Assembly: GCF_001043975.1 (NCBI RefSeq)
Contig: NZ_LABY01000081.1
Location: forward strand, 1-54,389
Length of the DNA: 54,389 nucleotides
Direction: 5' to 3'
DNA from: Methylobacterium variabile
GTDB taxonomy: Bacteria; Pseudomonadota; Alphaproteobacteria; Rhizobiales; Beijerinckiaceae
The notes beneath the pieces are model-generated. The model did not search any database and was not told where the DNA came from. It saw only the letters and a program-made list of their open reading frames with translations. Made by a program: the position numbers and the translations under genes. Each line of letters begins with the position of its first letter. The first letter of the stretch is position 1. Below are positions 19,633 to 27,770 of this stretch, one piece after another.

Positions 19633-21501
19633 GTGTTCGCCGACGCGCCCTCCCTCTCCGGCCCCGCCGTGTCCGCGGCGCCCCGCCAGGCCCTCAACCT
19701 GCGCTGGCTCGCCGGCAGCCTGCTCACCGGCTTCACCGGCGCCGGGCTGATCGGGGTGGCGCTCTACCTCGCCGCCGCCGACGGCATCGTGGCGGCGCCG
19801 CCCGAGCGGGCGCTGCCGCCGCACGGCGACGGCGGTTCCGGCGACGTCGCCCGCAAGGGCGACCGGCTGGTGCGCGACGAGATGATCGTGGCGGCCAAGA
19901 CCGCCTTCAAGGCGCCGATGACCGAGCGCGCCGGCGAGCGCGAGGTGATCCGCGTCCACGCCTACGTGCAGATCGCGACCGACCTGCCCCTGCGCTCGCC
20001 CGACGTGCCGGTGCCGCCCTTCGATCCCCTGCGCAGCGCCCGGATCGAGGCGCCGGCGGCGACGGAGGGCGATTCGGACCCGGCCGAGACCGCCGTGACC
20101 CTGGTGCGCAGCCCTCTCTCCGAGGCTGAGCTGGAGGACGGCGCACCCGCCCTCACCGACGGCGAGGTCGATGCCCTGGTGGCCGAGACCCAGGCGCTGC
20201 CCGACGGGCCGCTGCCGCCGGCCTTCCCGGCCGAGCGCCTGCTCTCCCGCGCCCTGCGGCCGGCCGCCATCCCTGACGATCCCGCGGTGGAGGCCCGCTT
20301 CCGCAACATCGAGGTCCGGATCCTTCCCGAGAACCTGACCCGGATCCCCGAGACCAGCACCGGCCAGGGTACGGACCAGGCCCTGTTCGAGGAGCGCGAT
20401 CTCGTGCTCGCCAAGGACCAGAGCCTGGAAGACCTGCTCAGGCGCAACGGCGCCGAGCCGGCACGCCTCGCCGCCATGCTGGCGAGCCTCAGCGCCCGGG
20501 CGAAGGGCGACCTGTCCGAGGGCCAGCACGTCCGCCTTCTCATCGCGCCCGAGGGAGACGGTCGCAGCGGCGAGCGCCGCGGCATCGCCCGGGTCACCCT
20601 CTACGGCGAGGACGGCATCCAGGAGATCGTGGCGGCGAACGACCGCGGCGGCTTCGTCTCGGTGGCGCCGCCCCGGCCGGGCACCACGCAGGACGACGAC
20701 GAGGAATCCGGCGTCACCCTCTACGAGAGCCTCTACGGCACCGCGCTCAAGAACGGCGTGCCGCGCCCGATCATCGAGGAGATGGTCATGGCGCTCGCGA
20801 CCTCCACCGACCTGCAGCAGCGCACCGCCTCGGGCGACCGGGTCGAGTTGTTCTTCACCGAGGACGAGGATGCCCGGCCGGAGCTGCTCTATGTCGGGCT
20901 TCGCGTCCACGAGGAGACCCTCGGCCTGTACCGTTACCGCGTGCCGGGCACGGGCGAGGTCGACTATCTCGACCCGTCCGGCCGCTCGAGCCAGAAGTTC
21001 CTGATGCGCCGGCCGGTGCCGGAGGGGCGGATCAGCTCGCCCTTCGGCGCCCGCCTGCACCCGATCCTCGGCTATTACCGGCCCCACAACGGCGTCGACT
21101 GGGCGGCGACCCGGGGCACCCCGATCATGGCGACTGGCGATGGCACCGTGGTCTCGGCGGGGGCCCGCTCGGGCTACGGCAACCGGGTCGAGATCCAGCA
21201 CGCCAACGGCTACACCACCGCCTACAACCACATGGCCCGGATCGCCCGCGGCGTCGCACCCGGCGCCCGGGTGCGCCTCGGCCAGGTGATCGGGGCGGTC
21301 GGCACCACCGGCCTCTCGACCGGCCCGCACGTGCACTACGAGGTCGCGATCAACGGCCGCTTCGTCGACCCGATGAAGATCCGCCTGCCGAGCGCCCGCG
21401 AGCTCGCCGGCCCGAGCCTCGCCGCCTTCCGCCAGGCCGAGGAGCAGATCGACGCCCTGCGCCAGCGTCACGGAGGGAAGACGGTGGCGGAGCGGACGTG
21501 A
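19633..21501 (+). CDS. M23 family metallopeptidase (LytM-type cell wall hydrolase)
   Basis: The 622-residue protein has one N-terminal membrane helix (LLTGFTGAGLIGVALYL), a long variable periplasmic region with two LysM/OapA-like beta segments, and a C-terminal LytM domain. The zinc and active-site residues are present: H485 and D489 (HNGVDWAA), then H566 and H568 (GPHVHYEV). Such proteins cut peptidoglycan cross-bridges during growth or division, or activate amidases. The start is GTG at 19633. It follows scpA but is unlikely to be functionally related. Confidence 0.88.
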   Translation: MFADAPSLSGPAVSAAPRQALNLRWLAGSLLTGFTGAGLIGVALYLAAADGIVAAPPERALPPHGDGGSGDVARKGDRLVRDEMIVAAKTAFKAPMTERAGEREVIRVHAYVQIATDLPLRSPDVPVPPFDPLRSARIEAPAATEGDSDPAETAVTLVRSPLSEAELEDGAPALTDGEVDALVAETQALPDGPLPPAFPAERLLSRALRPAAIPDDPAVEARFRNIEVRILPENLTRIPETSTGQGTDQALFEERDLVLAKDQSLEDLLRRNGAEPARLAAMLASLSARAKGDLSEGQHVRLLIAPEGDGRSGERRGIARVTLYGEDGIQEIVAANDRGGFVSVAPPRPGTTQDDDEESGVTLYESLYGTALKNGVPRPIIEEMVMALATSTDLQQRTASGDRVELFFTEDEDARPELLYVGLRVHEETLGLYRYRVPGTGEVDYLDPSGRSSQKFLMRRPVPEGRISSPFGARLHPILGYYRPHNGVDWAATRGTPIMATGDGTVVSAGARSGYGNRVEIQHANGYTTAYNHMARIARGVAPGARVRLGQVIGAVGTTGLSTGPHVHYEVAINGRFVDPMKIRLPSARELAGPSLAAFRQAEEQIDALRQRHGGKTVAERT

Positions 21502-21676
21502 GGGGGCGATGCTTCGGGACTGAGCGGATCGTCCCGTCGCCCGCGAGCGTATGGTTGTCCGAAGAGAGAAACGGCGCTGGAATGCTCCTCTCCTCGCCCG
21601 CGGGAGAAGAGGAAAACCCGCGCCGATTGCGGTGAAGTGTCAGAAGCTGTTTGACTCGCTCTAACAGCATGAACAT
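21502..21676. other. Non-coding stretch after the M23 gene
   Basis: No gene is seen. An imperfect inverted repeat at about 21588-21613 (CCTCTCCTCGCCC ... GGGAGAAGAGG) looks like the GC-rich intergenic hairpins frequent in such genomes. A second weak hairpin (GCTGTT ... AACAGC, 21646-21668) lies just before the palindrome-ended element. Confidence 0.5.
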
Positions 21677-21824
21677 CACCGCGTCATTCCGGGGCCGCGC
21701 AGCGGAGCCCGGAATCCAGAACCGCGGATGGTTCAGGATATGGCGGACAGCTTTCCGCTTGCTTTGCATCCACCTGAGTGTCTGAGCGCGCCTGCGGCGT
21801 TCCGGGCTCCGGAATGACGCGGTG
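21677..21824. repeat. Palindrome-ended intergenic repeat element (MITE/REP-like)
   Basis: A 148-bp element is bounded by perfect 16-bp inverted repeats (CACCGCGTCATTCCGG at 21677-21692 and its complement at 21809-21824). Further inside, AGCCCGGAA is also mirrored. No coding capacity is evident. The sequence resembles intergenic palindromic repeats common in Rhizobiales genomes, but copy number cannot be judged from this window. It sits between the M23 gene and the broken Uma2-family gene. Confidence 0.6.
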
Positions 21825-21859
21825 AGTGCGATATCTGTTGAGGCCGATCAAGCACAGGC

Positions 21860-22447
21860 TCAGCCGAGTTCCGCGATCGGCACTGTGACCGCGGCCAGCA
21901 CAGCCGCCTCCGGCCGCAAGGTGGCGTCCCGGGATAGCTCCGCCACATCGCGGTAGACGTCCTCCATCGGCACCCGGTGCACCCAGGCCCCGCGCTCCTG
22001 CGCGTCGATCACCCAGTACTCCCGCACCCCGTGCCGCGCGTAGAACGTCGCCTTGCGACCCCGGTCGTAGGCGAGGCTCGAGGCCGCGACCTCGATCACC
22101 AGCAGGATCTCCGGTCACGGAATGGTGCAGAAGCCGTCCAGCGAGGCGCAGCGGGCGCTCACCGGAGCAAGGAGGAGGTCGGGTTCGAGGAGCAGGCCCG
22201 GCCCGAGCTGAAGCGTGCTCTCGACGCCGAGATAGACAGCCTCGGGAAGCCGCGGGACGAGGCGGCGCACCAAAGCATTCTTCACGACGTCGTGCGCGAA
22301 GCCCTTCGCCGCCATCTGGACCAGCTCGCCGTCCAGGAATTCGATCCGCTCGTCCTCGCGCAGGACCCCGGCAGCCAGCATCAGCCGCAGATCGCCGGCC
22401 GTGAAGCGGCGGGGGAGCGGACTGTCAGGCGTGACGTGGACGGTCAT
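21860..22447 (-). pseudogene. Uma2-family (DUF820) endonuclease-like gene with in-frame stop
   Basis: Uma2 proteins have a PD-(D/E)XK nuclease-like fold and unknown roles. Read through one stop, the product is about 195 residues and matches the family along its length: RRFTAGDLRLMLAAGVL, then ERIEFLDGELVQM, then LEPDLLLAP, then LVIEVAASSLAYDRGRKATFYA, then GVREYWVIDA. A TGA at 22117-22115 interrupts the frame between SLDGFCTIP and PEILLVIEV, where a glycine is usual (GGA to TGA would explain it). No frame change is needed. A sequencing error is possible; otherwise the gene is dead. Start ATG at 22447. Confidence 0.8.
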
Positions 22448-22675
22448 CGCGGCTCGCAGTGTTGGAACGGCCCCGAGCCTATCAGGCGACGTGCATGAAG
22501 GCACGCCGTCCACGGCTGCCGGCGCCTGCTCGCGCATCCGTCAATTGACAGACGTCGCCGGCCGCCTTGAAGTTGTTATGGCTACAAGGTGCGAACCAAC
22601 TGCCCGAAGGCGGCGCCCCACGCGGCCGCCCAACCCTCACGGCGCCCGGCGCCGGCCAATCAAACGGAAGCGCCC

Positions 22676-23143
22676 ATGATACGCCTGAACGTGAACGGGT
22701 CCGTGCGCGAGGTCGAGGCGGAGCCCGACACGCCGCTGCTCTGGGTGATCCGGGAGCAGGTCGGCCTCACCGGCACGAAGTACGGCTGCGGCATCGCCCA
22801 GTGCGGCGCCTGCACGGTCCACATCGACGGCCAGGCGGTGCGGTCCTGCTCGATGCCGGTCTCCTCGGTCGAGCCGGGGCAGAAGATCGTCACCATCGAG
22901 GGCCTGAGCCCGGACCGCTCGCACCCGGTGCAGAAGGCCTGGGCCGCCCTCGACGTGCCGCAATGCGGCTTCTGCCAGTCCGGCATGATCATGGCCGCGG
23001 CCGCCCTGCTGGCGCAGAACCCGAAGCCCAGCGAGGCGGAGATCCGCCAGGAGATCACCAACATCTGCCGCTGCGGCACCTACAACCGGGTGCTCGCCGG
23101 CATCACCCTCGCCGCCGAGGGCGGCGAGACCGGCCGCGGCTGA
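22676..23143 (+). CDS. iorA: (2Fe-2S) subunit of molybdenum hydroxylase, isoquinoline 1-oxidoreductase alpha type
   Basis: This small electron-transfer subunit, 155 residues, carries two [2Fe-2S] clusters. The plant-ferredoxin-type cluster is bound by C38, C43, C46 and C58 (YGCGIAQCGAC and RSCSM). The second cluster is bound by C97, C100, C131 and C133 (QCGFCQSGM and ICRCGTY). It partners the molybdenum-binding subunit encoded 12 bases downstream. There is no signal peptide, so it probably rides out of the cell with the Tat-exported large subunit. It is the first gene of a seven-gene run ending in soxZ. The iorA name refers to subfamily likeness, not to a proven substrate. Confidence 0.88.
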   Translation: MIRLNVNGSVREVEAEPDTPLLWVIREQVGLTGTKYGCGIAQCGACTVHIDGQAVRSCSMPVSSVEPGQKIVTIEGLSPDRSHPVQKAWAALDVPQCGFCQSGMIMAAAALLAQNPKPSEAEIRQEITNICRCGTYNRVLAGITLAAEGGETGRG

Positions 23144-23155
23144 GGAGAGGCTACG

Positions 23156-25342
23156 ATGACCATGACCGCCTCCCCCGCCCTGTCGCGCCGCTTCTTCCTC
23201 GCCGGTTCCGCCGCCGCCGCGGGCGGCCTGGCGCTGGGCTTCGACCTGCCCGGGGCGGAAGCCGCCCCCGCCGGCGCGCCCCCCGAGGTCAATGCCTGGG
23301 TGGTGGTGCGCCCGGACGAGACCGTGGTGATCCGCATCGCCCGCTCGGAGATGGGCCAGGGCACCCTGACCGGTCTCGCTCAGCTCGTGGCCGAGGAGCT
23401 CGGCTGCGACTGGGCCCGCGTGACGACCGAGTACCCGACGCCGGGCCAGAACCTCGCCCGCAGCCGGGTCTGGGGCGACTTCTCCACCGGCGGCAGCCGC
23501 GGCATCCGCGAATCCTACGTCGCGGTGCGCCAGGGCGGGGCCGCCGCCCGCACCATGCTGGTCGCGGCCGCAGCAGCGGAATGGGGTGTCGCGCCCGCCG
23601 AGTGCCGGGTCGAGAAGGGCGTCATCAGCCATCCCCCTTCGGGCCGCTCGACCACCTTCGGCAAGGTCGCGGGCGCGGCCGGGCGGATGGAGCCGCCGAA
23701 GGACATCGCCCTCAAGGATCCGAAGGACTGGATCATCGCCGGCAAGCCGGTGAAGCGCCTCGACACGCTCGAGAAGACCGACGGCTCGCAGGTCTACGGC
23801 ATCGACCTGACGCTGCCGGGGATGCTGAACGCCGCGATCCGCGACTGCCCGGTGGTCGGCGGCACGGTGAAGAGCGTCGACGCGTCGGCGGTGGAAAAGA
23901 TGCCGGGCGTGCGCAAGGTGGTGCGGGTCGGCGACAGCGCCGTGGCGGTGGTGGCCGACACGTTCTGGCGCGCCAAGACCGCCGTCGAGGCGCTGCCGAT
24001 CGTGTGGGACGAGGGCCCGAACGCCAAGGTCTCGAGCGAGACGATCGCCGCGACCCTGCGGGAAGGGCTCGACGCACCGGAGGCCTTCGTCGGCAACAAG
24101 GCCGGCGACGCGGCGGCCGCGCTCAAGGGCGCCGCCAAGGTGGTGGAGGCGACCTACTCCTACCCGTTCCAGAACCACGCCACGATGGAGCCGATGAACG
24201 CGACGGCGCGCTGGACGCCCGAGCGCTGCGAGGTCTGGACCCCGACCCAGAACGGCGAGGCGGCGCTGGCCGCCACCGCGGAGGCCGCCGGGCTCCCGGC
24301 CCGCCAGTGCGACGTCACCAAGATCCACCTCGGCGGCGGCTTCGGGCGCCGCGGCGCCACGCACGACTGGGTGCGCCAGGCGGTGCTCATCGCGAAGGAG
24401 CTCCCCGGCACCCCGGTCAAGCTGATCTGGACCCGCGAGGAGGACATGACCCACGGCCGCTACCACCCGGTCACCCAGTGCCGGATGCGGGCGGCCCTCG
24501 ACGAGGCCGGCAACCTCACCGGCCTGCACATGCGGATCTCCGGCCAGTCGATCCTGGCCGGCATCATCCCGGGCCGGCTCGGCGCGGACGGCAAGGACCC
24601 GGTGACGTTCCAGGGCCTCAACCCCGGCGGGGCGGAGGCGGCGATCGGCTACACGATCCCGAACCTGCTCATCGACCACGCCATGCGCAACCCGCCGATC
24701 ATCCCGGGCTTCTGGCGCGGGGTGAACACCAACCCGAACGCGATCTACCTCGAGTGCTTCCTCGACGAGGTGGCGCACGCCGCCGGCCAGGACCCGCTGG
24801 CCTTCCGGCGCAAGCTGATGAGCAAGCACCCCAAGCACCTCGCGGTGCTGAACGCGGTGGCCGAGCGCATCGGCTGGGAGACCGCCAAGCCGCCGGCGGG
24901 CGTGCACCGGGGGCTGGCCCAGATCATGGGCTTCGGCAGCTACGTCGCGGCCGCTGCGGAAGTCTCCGTCGGGGACGACGGCAAGATCAAGGTTCACCGC
25001 ATCGTCGCCGCCACCGATCCGGGCGTCGCGATCAACCCGCAGCAGATCGACGCCCAGGTCGCCGGCTCGTTCGTCTACGGCCTGTCGGCGGCGCTGTACG
25101 GCGAGTGCACGGTGAAGGACGGCCGCATCGAGCAGACCAACTTCGACACCTACCCGGTGCTGCGCCTCGACGAGATGCCGGCGGTGGAGACGATCCTGAT
25201 CCCGTCGGGCGGCTTCATCGGCGGCGTCGGCGAGCCGACGATCGCGGTGGCGGCGCCCGCGGTCCTCAACGCGGTCTTCGCCGCCACCGGCAAGCGGGTG
25301 CGGCAGATCCCGGCGAGCCGCACGGACCTGAAGCGCGCGTGA
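23156..25342 (+). CDS. iorB: Molybdopterin-binding subunit of molybdenum hydroxylase, isoquinoline 1-oxidoreductase beta type
   Basis: This 728-residue catalytic subunit of the xanthine oxidase family has a twin-arginine signal (LSRRFFLAGSAAAAGG), which puts the enzyme in the periplasm. Molybdopterin-binding stretches include SEMGQGTLTGLAQLVAEELG, GGGFGRRGATHDW and FWRGVNTNPNA. The likely catalytic Glu is E693 in GGVGEPTIAV. Relatives hydroxylate N-heteroaromatics or oxidise aldehydes and often hand electrons to cytochrome c. GAGGAGAGG precedes the ATG. The next gene, a c-type cytochrome, overlaps the stop as GTGA, so it may be the electron acceptor. The substrate is unknown. Confidence 0.88.
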   Translation: MTMTASPALSRRFFLAGSAAAAGGLALGFDLPGAEAAPAGAPPEVNAWVVVRPDETVVIRIARSEMGQGTLTGLAQLVAEELGCDWARVTTEYPTPGQNLARSRVWGDFSTGGSRGIRESYVAVRQGGAAARTMLVAAAAAEWGVAPAECRVEKGVISHPPSGRSTTFGKVAGAAGRMEPPKDIALKDPKDWIIAGKPVKRLDTLEKTDGSQVYGIDLTLPGMLNAAIRDCPVVGGTVKSVDASAVEKMPGVRKVVRVGDSAVAVVADTFWRAKTAVEALPIVWDEGPNAKVSSETIAATLREGLDAPEAFVGNKAGDAAAALKGAAKVVEATYSYPFQNHATMEPMNATARWTPERCEVWTPTQNGEAALAATAEAAGLPARQCDVTKIHLGGGFGRRGATHDWVRQAVLIAKELPGTPVKLIWTREEDMTHGRYHPVTQCRMRAALDEAGNLTGLHMRISGQSILAGIIPGRLGADGKDPVTFQGLNPGGAEAAIGYTIPNLLIDHAMRNPPIIPGFWRGVNTNPNAIYLECFLDEVAHAAGQDPLAFRRKLMSKHPKHLAVLNAVAERIGWETAKPPAGVHRGLAQIMGFGSYVAAAAEVSVGDDGKIKVHRIVAATDPGVAINPQQIDAQVAGSFVYGLSAALYGECTVKDGRIEQTNFDTYPVLRLDEMPAVETILIPSGGFIGGVGEPTIAVAAPAVLNAVFAATGKRVRQIPASRTDLKRA

Positions 25343-25605
25343 GGCTCGGTCTCCTGCTCCTGGTGCTGGCGGGACCGGCGGCGGCCGCGTCGCCGCCGGG
25401 CGCCTCCTCCTGCTCGGGGTGCCACGGCGCCCCGGGCGGGGCGGTGCCGAGCCTCGCCGGCCACTCGGCCGAGGACATCGCGGCGTCGCTCGCCGCCTTC
25501 CGGACGGGCGCCCGGCCCGCCACGGTGATGAACCGCATCGCCAAGGGGTTCTCGGAGCCGGAGAGCCGGGCGATCGCGGACTGGATCGCGAGAGGCGGCC
25601 CGTGA
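25339..25605 (+). CDS. Small c-type cytochrome (FccA-like, monoheme)
   Basis: This 88-residue product has a Sec signal (LGLLLLVLAGPAAAA) and one heme c site, CSGCH at residues 25-29. A likely axial Met lies in ATVMNRIAKGF. The mature part is only about 70 residues, close to the minimal cytochrome c fold and like the heme domain of flavocytochrome c sulfide dehydrogenase. The GTG start overlaps the iorB TGA, and the stop overlaps the next gene's GTG. It could serve the molybdenum enzyme, the following flavoprotein, or both. Confidence 0.85.
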   Translation: MRLGLLLLVLAGPAAAASPPGASSCSGCHGAPGGAVPSLAGHSAEDIAASLAAFRTGARPATVMNRIAKGFSEPESRAIADWIARGGP

Positions 25606-26858
25606 CGGAGATCGGCCGCCGGGCGGTGCTGGCGGGGCTCGCCGCCGCCGCCCTTCCGCGCCCCGCCGTCGCGCAGGGCGCGCGCGGGCGCGTGGTCGTG
25701 GTCGGCGGCGGCTTCGGCGGGGCCACCGCGGCGCGGGTCCTGCACCGGGCCGGCCTCGCTGTCACCCTGGTCGAGCCGGTGGAGACCTACTACGCCTGCC
25801 CGTTCAGCAACGAGGTGATCGCGGGCCTGCGCCCGATGTCGGCGCAGGCCCTCGGTTACGAGGGCCTGCGGGCGGCCGGCGTGACCCTGACGCGGACGAG
25901 CGCCGAGGCGATCGACGGCGCCGCCCGGCAGGTGCGGCTCTCCGACGGCACCACCCTCGACTACGACCGGCTGATCCTCTCGCCGGGGATCGCCCTGCGG
26001 TTCGACGCCCTGCCGGGCTACGACGAGGCCGCCGCCGAGGCGATGCCGCATGCCTGGAAGGCGGGAGCCCAGACCGAGCTGCTCGCCCGCCAGCTCGCCG
26101 CGATGCCGGAGGGCGGCACCGTGGTGCTGTCGGTGCCGGGCAACCCCTATCGCTGCCCGCCCGGCCCCTACGAGCGGGCGAGCCTGATCGCGTACCACCT
26201 CAAGACGCGCAAGCCCCGCGCCAAGCTGATCGTGCTGGACGCCAAGGACACGTTCTCCAAGCAGCGCCTGTTCGAGCAGGCGTGGCGGGCGCTCTACCCC
26301 GATCACCTCGAATACGTGCCGCTCGCGGCCGGCGGGCAGGTCGCCTCCGTCGATGCCGGCGCGATGAGCGTCGCCACCGACTTCGCGACTCACAAGGCCG
26401 ACGTCGCCTGCATCATCCCGCCCCAGCGCGCGGCACCGATCGCCGCCGCGGCCGCGGTGGCCGACCGCAGCGGCTGGTGCCCGATCGACCCGGTCACCTT
26501 CGAGTCGCGCCTGGTCCCGCGGATCCACGTGATCGGCGACGCCGCCATCGCCGGGGCGATGCCGAAATCCGCCTTCGCGGCCAACGCGCAGGGAAAGGTC
26601 TGCGCCGACGCGGTGATCGACCTCCTGGCCGGGCGCGCCCCGGCGGCGCCGAAGCTCATCAACACCTGCTACAGCCTGGTCGCTCCGGGCTACGGCATCT
26701 CGGTGGCGGGGGTCTATCACCCGGCGAACGGAGTGCTCGCCGATATCGAGGGCGCCGGCGGCACCAGCCCCGTCGACGCGCCCGACACGGTGCGGCGGCA
26801 GGAGGCGGCCTACGCCGAGGACTGGTACCGCACCATCACCGCCGCGGTGTTCGGGTGA
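25602..26858 (+). CDS. fccB: Flavocytochrome c sulfide dehydrogenase-type flavoprotein (FccB/SoxF)
   Basis: FccB oxidises sulfide in the periplasm and passes electrons to a heme c subunit. This 418-residue protein has a Tat signal (IGRRAVLAGLAAAAL) and an FAD-binding motif (VVVVGGGFGGATAARVL). Cys66 in TYYACPFSNEV sits where the Allochromatium enzyme carries covalent FAD. Cys185 (YRCPPGPYERAS) and Cys356 (NTCYSLV) match the redox disulfide pair. The C-terminal FCSD domain is complete (GYGISVAGVY). The GTG start overlaps the cytochrome stop as GTGA. SoxF is the equivalent name in Sox clusters. Confidence 0.9.
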   Translation: MTEIGRRAVLAGLAAAALPRPAVAQGARGRVVVVGGGFGGATAARVLHRAGLAVTLVEPVETYYACPFSNEVIAGLRPMSAQALGYEGLRAAGVTLTRTSAEAIDGAARQVRLSDGTTLDYDRLILSPGIALRFDALPGYDEAAAEAMPHAWKAGAQTELLARQLAAMPEGGTVVLSVPGNPYRCPPGPYERASLIAYHLKTRKPRAKLIVLDAKDTFSKQRLFEQAWRALYPDHLEYVPLAAGGQVASVDAGAMSVATDFATHKADVACIIPPQRAAPIAAAAAVADRSGWCPIDPVTFESRLVPRIHVIGDAAIAGAMPKSAFAANAQGKVCADAVIDLLAGRAPAAPKLINTCYSLVAPGYGISVAGVYHPANGVLADIEGAGGTSPVDAPDTVRRQEAAYAEDWYRTITAAVFG

Positions 26859-27289
26859 GGCGGAGAGCCGCCACCCTGGTTGCCCTCACGCAGGCCGCGC
26901 TGGCCCCGGTGCACGTTGTCGGCGACGCGATCCCGCTGCCGCTCGACGGCCGGACCGGGGATGCGGACCGGGGCCGGGCCGTCGCCCTCGACACCCGCAA
27001 GGGCCTGTGCCCGCTCTGCCATACCGGCCTCGGCGGATCCGCGCCGGCAGGGGACCTCGGACCAGACCTCGCCGACGTCGGCGCGCGGCTGTCGGCAGCG
27101 CAGCTGCGCCTGCGCCTCGTCGACGGGCGCGCCTTGAATCCCGCGACCCTGATGCCCTCCTACTACCGCATCGACGGCACCGAGCGGGTCGGCGGCGCCT
27201 GGCGCGACCGGCCGGTGCTGGAGGCGGGGGAGATCGAGGACGTGATCGCCTACCTCGTCACGCTGAAGGGAGGGCGCGCGACGCCATGA
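26855..27289 (+). CDS. soxX: Sulfur oxidation cytochrome SoxX
   Basis: SoxX is the monoheme half of the SoxAX cytochrome, which attaches sulfur substrates to SoxY. The 144-residue product has a heme c site CPLCH (residues 52-56), the SoxX signature LGPDLADVGARLSAAQLRLR, a probable Met100 ligand (LMPSYY), and EIEDVIAYLVTLKG at the end. The N-terminus is only weakly signal-like. Its usual partner SoxA is not in this cluster. The GTG start overlaps the fccB stop as GTGA, and the stop overlaps soxY as ATGA. Confidence 0.88.
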   Translation: MRRRAATLVALTQAALAPVHVVGDAIPLPLDGRTGDADRGRAVALDTRKGLCPLCHTGLGGSAPAGDLGPDLADVGARLSAAQLRLRLVDGRALNPATLMPSYYRIDGTERVGGAWRDRPVLEAGEIEDVIAYLVTLKGGRATP

Positions 27290-27768
27290 GGACCTTGGCC
27301 ATGCGGACCCTGACGGAACGCCGCACGATCCTCGCCGGGGGCGCCGGCCTGCTCGCCGTCGCGTTCGCGCGCCCGGGCGCCGCCGCGATCGTCCGGCCGA
27401 CCCGGGAGGCGACCGTGGAGGCGATCCGGCGCTTCACCGGGGGCGCCCCGGTCGAGACCGGCCGGATCCGGCTCGACATGCCGCCGCTGGTCGAGAACGG
27501 CAACACGGTGCCGCTCGCGATCACCGTCGAGAGCCCGATGACAGAGGCCGACCACGTCCGCCGCATCGCGGTGTTCAACGACAAGAACCCGCAGCCCCAC
27601 GTGGTGACGCTGCATCTCGGTCCCCGGGCCGGGCGCGCAGCGGTCAGCACCCGGATCCGGCTCGCCGATTCCCAGACCATCACCGCCATCGCGGAGATGC
27701 GCGACGGCACCTTCTGGTCCGCCACCGCCGACGCGATCGTGACCCTCGCCGCCTGCGTGGAGGGATAG
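27286..27768 (+). CDS. soxY: Thiosulfate-oxidation carrier SoxY, atypical C-terminus
   Basis: SoxY carries sulfur intermediates on a C-terminal cysteine. The 160-residue product has a signal region (RRTILAGGAGLLAVAF, possibly Tat-like) and a SoxY domain (VPLAITVESPMTEADHVRRI; VFNDKNPQPHVVTLHLGP). The standard swinging arm GGCGG is replaced by LAACVEG, which keeps one cysteine four residues from the end. It is followed two bases later by soxZ. Function as a carrier is likely but the arm is unusual. Confidence 0.88.
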   Translation: MRTLAMRTLTERRTILAGGAGLLAVAFARPGAAAIVRPTREATVEAIRRFTGGAPVETGRIRLDMPPLVENGNTVPLAITVESPMTEADHVRRIAVFNDKNPQPHVVTLHLGPRAGRAAVSTRIRLADSQTITAIAEMRDGTFWSATADAIVTLAACVEG

Positions 27769-27770
27769 CC

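Noticed and set aside
22115..22117. TGA in the Uma2-family gene as a selenocysteine codon
   Set aside because: Uma2 proteins are not selenoproteins, the expected residue is Gly, and no SECIS-like hairpin stands out after the codon.
22637..25765. Long minus-strand open frame opposite iorAB
   Set aside because: Same cause: shadow of the molybdenum hydroxylase genes, with biased composition and no recognisable domain.
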